From NCBI GenBank assembly GCA_023267775.1, contig JAHFMQ010000033.1:1-9177 (forward strand): a stretch of 9,177 nucleotides of DNA. The letters run 5' to 3'. The translations under genes were made by a program, and so were the position numbers. Origin of the DNA: Candidatus Kaiserbacteria bacterium (GTDB taxonomy: Bacteria > Patescibacteriota > Minisyncoccia > Phycocordibacterales > Phycocordibacteraceae). Of this stretch, positions 6,051-9,177 are shown piece after piece (position 1 is the first letter of the stretch; each line of letters starts with the position of its first letter). The notes beneath the pieces were generated by a model, which searched no databases, was not told where the DNA came from, and saw only the letters and a program-made list of their open reading frames with translations.

Positions 6051-6329
6051 GTGACCCCCGAAGAACGACAACTCCTCATACAGACGCATCGCTTGACCGA
6101 AGAGAACAACAAACTCCTCCGCAAGATGCACCGCTCCGCCATCTGGGGACGCCTCTTTCATTTTCTCTACTGGGCCGTCATCATCGGCGTCTCGGTCGGT
6201 GCGTACTATTACCTTGAACCCTATATTAACCAACTCTCGCAGACCTACAACGGTATCAAGAGTGATGTCGGGACGGTACACAATACCGTCGGGCAGGTCG
6301 GCAATCTTCTCAAGAAGATCGGGCAGTAA
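6051..6329 (+). CDS. small single-pass membrane protein of unknown function
   Basis: A 92-residue protein starting with GTG. An N-terminal polar helix (MTPEERQLLIQTHRLTEENN, 1-20) and a basic patch (Lys21, Arg24, Lys25, Arg29, Arg34) lead into one hydrophobic segment at about 33-55 rich in aromatic residues. The remaining 37 residues (LSQTYNGIKSDVGTVHNTVG and following) are polar and helix-prone. The positive-inside rule puts the N terminus in the cytoplasm and the tail outside. I recognise no functional domain. Proteins of this general shape (charged helix, one membrane span, amphipathic tail) are common hypotheticals in Parcubacteria-type genomes. No later in-frame start would keep the N-terminal helix, and a promoter lies just upstream, so GTG is preferred. 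It stands alone between two tRNA sites. Confidence 0.72.
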   Translation: MTPEERQLLIQTHRLTEENNKLLRKMHRSAIWGRLFHFLYWAVIIGVSVGAYYYLEPYINQLSQTYNGIKSDVGTVHNTVGQVGNLLKKIGQ

Positions 6330-6332
6330 TTC

Positions 6333-6361
6333 TTGAACGGCGGGTCTAAATAAGGTAGGAT
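6333..6361 (+). promoter_or_regulatory. predicted promoter upstream of tRNA-Phe
   Basis: TTGAAC (6333-6338) and TAGGAT (6356-6361) are spaced by 17 nt. The start point would fall near 6368-6371, directly before the short copy of the tRNA-Phe 5' end at 6371. This suggests that it was the original tRNA-Phe promoter, now about 90 nt from the intact gene. TACAAT at 6361-6366 is a better hexamer but too far from the -35. Confidence 0.4.
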
Positions 6362-6370
6362 ACAATTCGC

Positions 6371-6383
6371 TGCCGAGATAGCT
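6371..6383 (+). repeat. 13-bp duplicate of the tRNA-Phe 5' end
   Basis: TGCCGAGATAGCT here is identical to 6460-6472, the base before tRNA-Phe plus its first 12 nt (acceptor 5' strand, T8-A9 and the start of the D stem). After position 6383 the copy diverges into a hairpin, while the real gene continues with CAGTTAG. The two copies are 89 bp apart and enclose 76 bp (6384-6459). It looks like a scar of insertion or slippage at the tRNA 5' end. Confidence 0.75.
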
Positions 6384-6398
6384 TCCGCCAGAGGCGGA
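6384..6398. repeat. short perfect hairpin TCCGCC-AGA-GGCGGA
   Basis: A 6-bp GC-rich stem with a 3-nt loop, directly abutting the tRNA-Phe 5' duplicate. It has the same design (perfect stem, 3-nt loop) as hairpins in the repeat arms and in 1-271. It may be a REP-like palindrome of this genome, which needs a genome-wide count. It has no T-run, so it is not a good terminator. Confidence 0.55.
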
Positions 6399-6430
6399 CA
6401 GGCAGTGGACTTTTTAGTATGTCGTCATTA

Positions 6431-6457
6431 TTTTGTTCTGGAGAATCCAGAACAAAA
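6431..6457. repeat. 12-bp perfect hairpin just before tRNA-Phe
   Basis: TTTTGTTCTGGA (6431-6442) pairs perfectly with 6446-6457 around loop GAA. It ends 3 nt before the mature tRNA 5' end. The 3' side is A-rich on the plus strand, so it is not a rho-independent terminator in that direction. On the minus strand the following T-run is short. It may shape 5' processing of the tRNA precursor or be another hairpin repeat. Confidence 0.55.
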
Positions 6458-6460
6458 AAT

Positions 6461-6533
6461 GCCGAGATAGCTCAGTTAGTAGAGCGTCCGCCTGAAGAGC
6501 GGTAGGTCCCCAGTGCAAATCTGGGTCTCGGCA
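6461..6533 (+). tRNA. tRNA-Phe(GAA) with altered elbow pair
   Basis: A full cloverleaf: acceptor GCCGAGA (6461-6467) pairs with TCTCGGC (6526-6532), D stem GCTC/GAGC, anticodon loop CTGAAGA (6492-6498) with anticodon GAA, variable loop AGGTC, T stem CCCAG/CTGGG, discriminator A6533. After CC the genome reads G, so the final A of CCA is not encoded and CCA must be completed or replaced by nucleotidyltransferase. Unusual points: the D loop is AGTTAGTA, so the near-universal G18 is A (6478). The T loop is TGCAAAT, so U55 is G (6515). G19 and C56 are kept. The outer anticodon pair 27-43 is T-T. All stems are otherwise intact, which argues for a functional gene. The start lies 3 nt after a strong hairpin. 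Confidence 0.93.
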
Positions 6534-6543
6534 CCGCATAAAG

Positions 6544-6577
6544 CAAAACCACCCCGATGTACATCGGGGTGGTTTTG
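6544..6577. terminator. bidirectional rho-independent terminator
   Basis: A 17-bp perfect palindrome, with CAAAACCACCCCGATGT (6544-6560) mirrored by 6561-6577. It combines a GC-rich core with an A-run before and a T-run after, so it works on both strands. It sits between tRNA-Phe (plus strand, ends 6533) and hsp20 (minus strand, ends 6603) and should end both convergent transcripts. Confidence 0.88.
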
Positions 6578-6602
6578 TCTGTACTACTGGACTACCAAAC
6601 GG

Positions 6603-7094
6603 CTAACTGGTGCGAACCTTCAGCTTCGTCTGGCGGCTCTTGTCCAGCTTCGGCAATTTGAGCGTGAGGAGGCCGTGGCGTTCTGACGCTTCGGAACCGT
6701 CCACATCAATCTCTTGCGGAAGGAGGATGGTGCGACTGAACGAACCCCAGTAGAGTTCTCGGTGGAAGTAGTCGCCCACATTTACCTCGCTTGCTTCCTG
6801 TCGCGAGCCGCGAATCGTTACCATATCGCGCGTGATGGAGATATCCAGTTCATCGGGGCGCACGCCCGCGACGATGGTCTTGATGACGATATCATCGGCC
6901 GTCTGATAGACATCAACGGTCAACTCGCCTTCCTCCTGTGGCGTTTCGTCGTTACCAAGAGCAACGGGCTTTTTTCCGTTTTGTTTGACGGGGAGCCGTC
7001 GTCCCGCCTCAAGGGGCGCGCTTACCTCCTCGCGCTCACGCGGGTTCACGGCACCCGTCAGCCGTTCAAAAAAAGAGCGTTTGTCTTTACTCAT
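6603..7094 (-). CDS. small heat-shock protein (Hsp20/alpha-crystallin family)
   Basis: A 163-residue ATP-independent holdase that would bind unfolding proteins as an oligomer in the cytoplasm. Residues 1-56 are a basic, flexible N-terminal arm. The alpha-crystallin domain runs from about 57 to 150 with typical strands: ELTVDVYQTADDIVIKTIVA, DELDISITRDMVTIRG, DYFHRELYWGSFSRTILLP, and the family signature GLLTLKLPK at 141-149. A C-terminal LKV (158-160) matches the I/V/L-x-I/V/L motif that docks into a neighbouring subunit. It is the last gene of the valS operon. Its ATG overlaps the stop of the preceding membrane-protease gene as ATGA, so translation is probably coupled. No separate heat-shock promoter or CIRCE element is seen in the 50 bp upstream. 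Confidence 0.92.
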   Translation of the reverse strand: MSKDKRSFFERLTGAVNPREREEVSAPLEAGRRLPVKQNGKKPVALGNDETPQEEGELTVDVYQTADDIVIKTIVAGVRPDELDISITRDMVTIRGSRQEASEVNVGDYFHRELYWGSFSRTILLPQEIDVDGSEASERHGLLTLKLPKLDKSRQTKLKVRTS

Positions 7095-7777
7095 CTTCGT
7101 AGTTGTTTAACTTTTTCAAAGGCAACGAATAGTAAGATGATTCCAACCCAGACGAACGAGAAGATGGTGAGTGTGAACGACCCGTCTCCGTTCCCCTTAA
7201 GTATATACAGATTGAAAAGTGTGTGCAAGATGATAGCAGTGCATAACCCAATAATCCGCTCAATCTTCTTGACGGCGCCGCGACGATAGAAGCCGATGGC
7301 GAGGAAGAAGCCGATGGCGCCGGAACTGGTGATATGGAGAAGCGAAGAGCCGATGAAACGAAGTAGTCCCAGATCAAGCCCCGCGAGGAATCCTCCTTGG
7401 GAGATGGCGCCCGAGATGAAGAGTACATTCTCCATCGCGGCGAAGCCAAGCGCGACGGTAATCAGGTAGATGAGCGAGTCAATCGGCTCGTCATTCTCTC
7501 GGTTGCGCAGTGCCGCGAAGTGCGCACCGGCATATTTGAGTGTCTCTTCAACGACCGCCCAGCCGATGATGACCAGCGTCATATTCGCTATCGCTCCCTT
7601 GAGGTACTGCTCCAGAGGTAATGCCAGAAAGACCGCAACCATACCCGCGCCAAACGAGAGCATAATAAGAGAACGCGGTTCGGGGTGCAGTCGGTCCTCC
7701 TTCAGCCAAAACCACAGCCACAGAAGCGCGGGGAGGACTCCGCCGAGAAGCGAGAAGAATAAAATAGCAGAACTCAT
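7091..7777 (-). CDS. PrsW-family intramembrane metalloprotease
   Basis: A 228-residue polytopic membrane protein with about 7-8 hydrophobic segments. PrsW-type proteases cut membrane substrates within or near the bilayer; Bacillus PrsW starts destruction of the anti-sigma factor RsiW. Visible family motifs are DRLHPEPR after the first helix (28-35), the putative catalytic VVEETLKY (75-82, EExxK), GFAAMENVLF (111-120, with Glu116-Asn117), His148 in LLHITSSGAIG, and His185 in ILHTLFN. These Glu and His residues are the likely metal ligands. The gene starts 3 nt after the valS stop and ends in TGA overlapping the hsp20 ATG. No anti-sigma or sigma gene is near, so the Bacillus pathway cannot be assumed. 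The next gene, a chaperone, suggests a protein-quality or envelope-stress link, which is inference. Confidence 0.87.
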   Translation of the reverse strand: MSSAILFFSLLGGVLPALLWLWFWLKEDRLHPEPRSLIMLSFGAGMVAVFLALPLEQYLKGAIANMTLVIIGWAVVEETLKYAGAHFAALRNRENDEPIDSLIYLITVALGFAAMENVLFISGAISQGGFLAGLDLGLLRFIGSSLLHITSSGAIGFFLAIGFYRRGAVKKIERIIGLCTAIILHTLFNLYILKGNGDGSFTLTIFSFVWVGIILLFVAFEKVKQLRR

Positions 7778-7780
7778 TGG

Positions 7781-9177
7781 CTAATCAACAGGCCAGGCCT
7801 GCACTATAAGCATACCGCTCTTTTCGCTCGGGCGCTTCCACAACTGCCAGATCTCCTCGGTCACGAAGGGAATGAAGGGGTGGAGCAGTATGAGCGCCTT
7901 CTCCAAAAGGTAGTTGAGGGTCCGTCCGCATCCCGCCTTCTTCTTGCTCTCTTCAATAATCTCGTCGGCAAAACGGTGCCAGACATACGCATATATCTTT
8001 TCTGCAGCAAGGTAGAATCGGTATGCCTCCATATCGTTCGTGAGGTCGCGGGCGAGGGAGTCGCACTCTTTTTTGAGTGCGGCGTCCACTTCTCCCGCCT
8101 CTTCTTGCGAGAGCACGAACCGCGCGATATTCCAAAGTTTGTTGGCGAAGTTTTTGTATCCGCGAATCTTGTCTTCCGAGATATTGGTGTCGGTTCCCGG
8201 TGTGTTGCCGACGATAAGCGCCATGCGGCCCGCATCGGTGCCGAACTTCTTCGCTACATCAATCGGGTCAATGCCGTTGCCGAGCGACTTGGACATCTTG
8301 CGACCCTTAGCATCACGCACCGTTCCATGCAGATAGACGGTGCGGAAGGGGACCTCTCCGAGCGCATACTCCGACATAAGGATCATCCGAGCCACCCAGA
8401 AGAAGAGGATCTCATATCCGGTCTCAAGCACATCGGTTGGATGATACAGCTTCAAATCCTTGTCGGAGGAGGGCCAGCCGAGCGTAGAGAATGTCCAGAG
8501 GCCCGCTGAGAACCAGGTGTCCAAAGTATCGGGGTCCTGTTCCCATCCGGTTTCTTTAGGTGCTTCAATACCGACATAGGTTTCTTTTTCCTTATACCAG
8601 ACCGGAATCCGATGCCCATACCAAATCTGGCGCGAGATGCACCAGTCGCGCAGAGTATCAATCCAATGAAAGTAGGTCTTATTAAAATAGTCGGGAAGTA
8701 TCTGTATCTCGCCTTTTTCCACCGGCTCGCGCATCAGTTCTTTGAGCGTCTTGCCTCCACGCTCGGCGACCGGTTTGTTCACATTGATAAACCATTGAAG
8801 TTTTGGAAGTGGCTCAACGGTGCCTCCTGTGCGCTCCGCCGTCGCGATGTTTTGGATGATTTCTTCCTCTTTTTCAAGCAGTCCATTTCTTTGGAGCCAT
8901 TCCACCACGGCCGTGCGCGCCTCCGCAACCTTCATTCCCGCCTGTGGACCCGCCGCCTCGGTCATCTTTGCGAATTCGTTGATGATGACCAGCTCTTTAT
9001 TTAAATCGTGGCGTCCCGCAATCTCCCAATCGGTCTGGCTATGTGTTGGAGTAAGCCCTACGGCACCGGTACCAAAAGCAGGGTCAACCTCTTTGTCGCC
9101 CACTACTTTGATTGAGAGAGGTACACCGGCGAAGTCCGCTATCTCAAATGTCTTTCCGATATATTTTTTGTACCGCG
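7781..9177 (-). CDS. valyl-tRNA synthetase, C-terminal part (5' end outside window)
   Basis: A class I synthetase that charges tRNA-Val. The frame stays open to the window edge and its upstream part (RYKKYIGKTF and on) fits ValS, so the GTG at 9103 is internal. The editing domain is seen in VDPAFGTGAVGLTPTHSQTD near 9085-9030, which removes misactivated threonine in this family. DWCISRQIWYGHRIPVWY (about 8644-8594) returns to the catalytic domain, and KMSKSLGN at 8299-8276 is the ATP-binding loop. The HIGH motif lies outside the window. The anticodon-binding helical domain ends with LLHPFIPFVTEEIWQLW, and the protein stops soon after at AWPVD. The C-terminal coiled-coil arm of typical bacterial ValS, roughly 60-70 residues, is absent. 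The TAG stop is followed 3 nt later by the protease gene, the second of the operon. Confidence 0.96.
   Translation of the reverse strand, partial: RYKKYIGKTFEIADFAGVPLSIKVVGDKEVDPAFGTGAVGLTPTHSQTDWEIAGRHDLNKELVIINEFAKMTEAAGPQAGMKVAEARTAVVEWLQRNGLLEKEEEIIQNIATAERTGGTVEPLPKLQWFINVNKPVAERGGKTLKELMREPVEKGEIQILPDYFNKTYFHWIDTLRDWCISRQIWYGHRIPVWYKEKETYVGIEAPKETGWEQDPDTLDTWFSAGLWTFSTLGWPSSDKDLKLYHPTDVLETGYEILFFWVARMILMSEYALGEVPFRTVYLHGTVRDAKGRKMSKSLGNGIDPIDVAKKFGTDAGRMALIVGNTPGTDTNISEDKIRGYKNFANKLWNIARFVLSQEEAGEVDAALKKECDSLARDLTNDMEAYRFYLAAEKIYAYVWHRFADEIIEESKKKAGCGRTLNYLLEKALILLHPFIPFVTEEIWQLWKRPSEKSGMLIVQAWPVD

Noticed and set aside
6714..7289. 191-residue plus-strand open frame
   Set aside because: It is antisense across the hsp20 and PrsW-family genes, which both show strong family motifs on the other strand.
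7880..8509. 209-residue plus-strand open frame
   Set aside because: It is antisense to the ValS catalytic and anticodon domains; the GC-rich codons leave the opposite strand open.

Overview
The window looks like a chromosomal segment from an uncultivated bacterium with a small genome. A Patescibacteria/CPR lineage (Parcubacteria-like) is my best guess. The reasons are tight spacing, weak or absent Shine-Dalgarno sequences before the visible starts, a tRNA with no encoded CCA, a GTG-started small membrane protein, and intergenic DNA rich in perfect short-loop hairpins. TGA acts as a stop (it ends the PrsW-family gene), which argues against the recoded Gracilibacteria/SR1 groups. The assignment is inference from style, not from a marker gene.

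Layout. Positions 1-271 hold no credible gene and are packed with perfect hairpins. Positions 272-5848 form one unit: two 432-bp arms in inverted orientation, which I read as identical (272-703 and 5417-5848), enclose 4713 bp with four minus-strand genes. In transcription order these are a MarR-type repressor, two half-size ABC exporter subunits and a stand-alone LUD-domain protein. Just outside the right arm lies what looks like the 3' part of a tRNA-Arg(CCU) gene without its 5' half. Then come a small single-pass membrane protein (plus strand), a 13-bp copy of the start of tRNA-Phe, the tRNA-Phe(GAA) gene itself, and a strong bidirectional terminator. From 6603 to the window end is a minus-strand operon: valS (5' end outside the window), a PrsW-family membrane protease and an Hsp20 chaperone.

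How the genes work together. The two ABC subunits carry complementary defects. One lacks the catalytic Glu and switch His but has LSGGQ. The other has Glu and His but a changed signature (LSLGQ). This is the pattern of a heterodimeric exporter with one degenerate and one working ATP site. The MarR gene, with a dyad over its own promoter, probably controls the whole four-gene operon, so the cassette reads as a self-contained, inducible efflux module. The LUD protein's role in it is unknown.

The most unusual points are the long perfect inverted repeats without any transposase, the hairpin array in each arm, the two tRNA scars beside the cassette, and a tRNA-Phe in which both partners of the conserved G18-U55 elbow contact are changed (A18, G55). 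The arms could also be an assembly problem or an invertible segment, because 432 bp of perfect identity exceeds most short reads.
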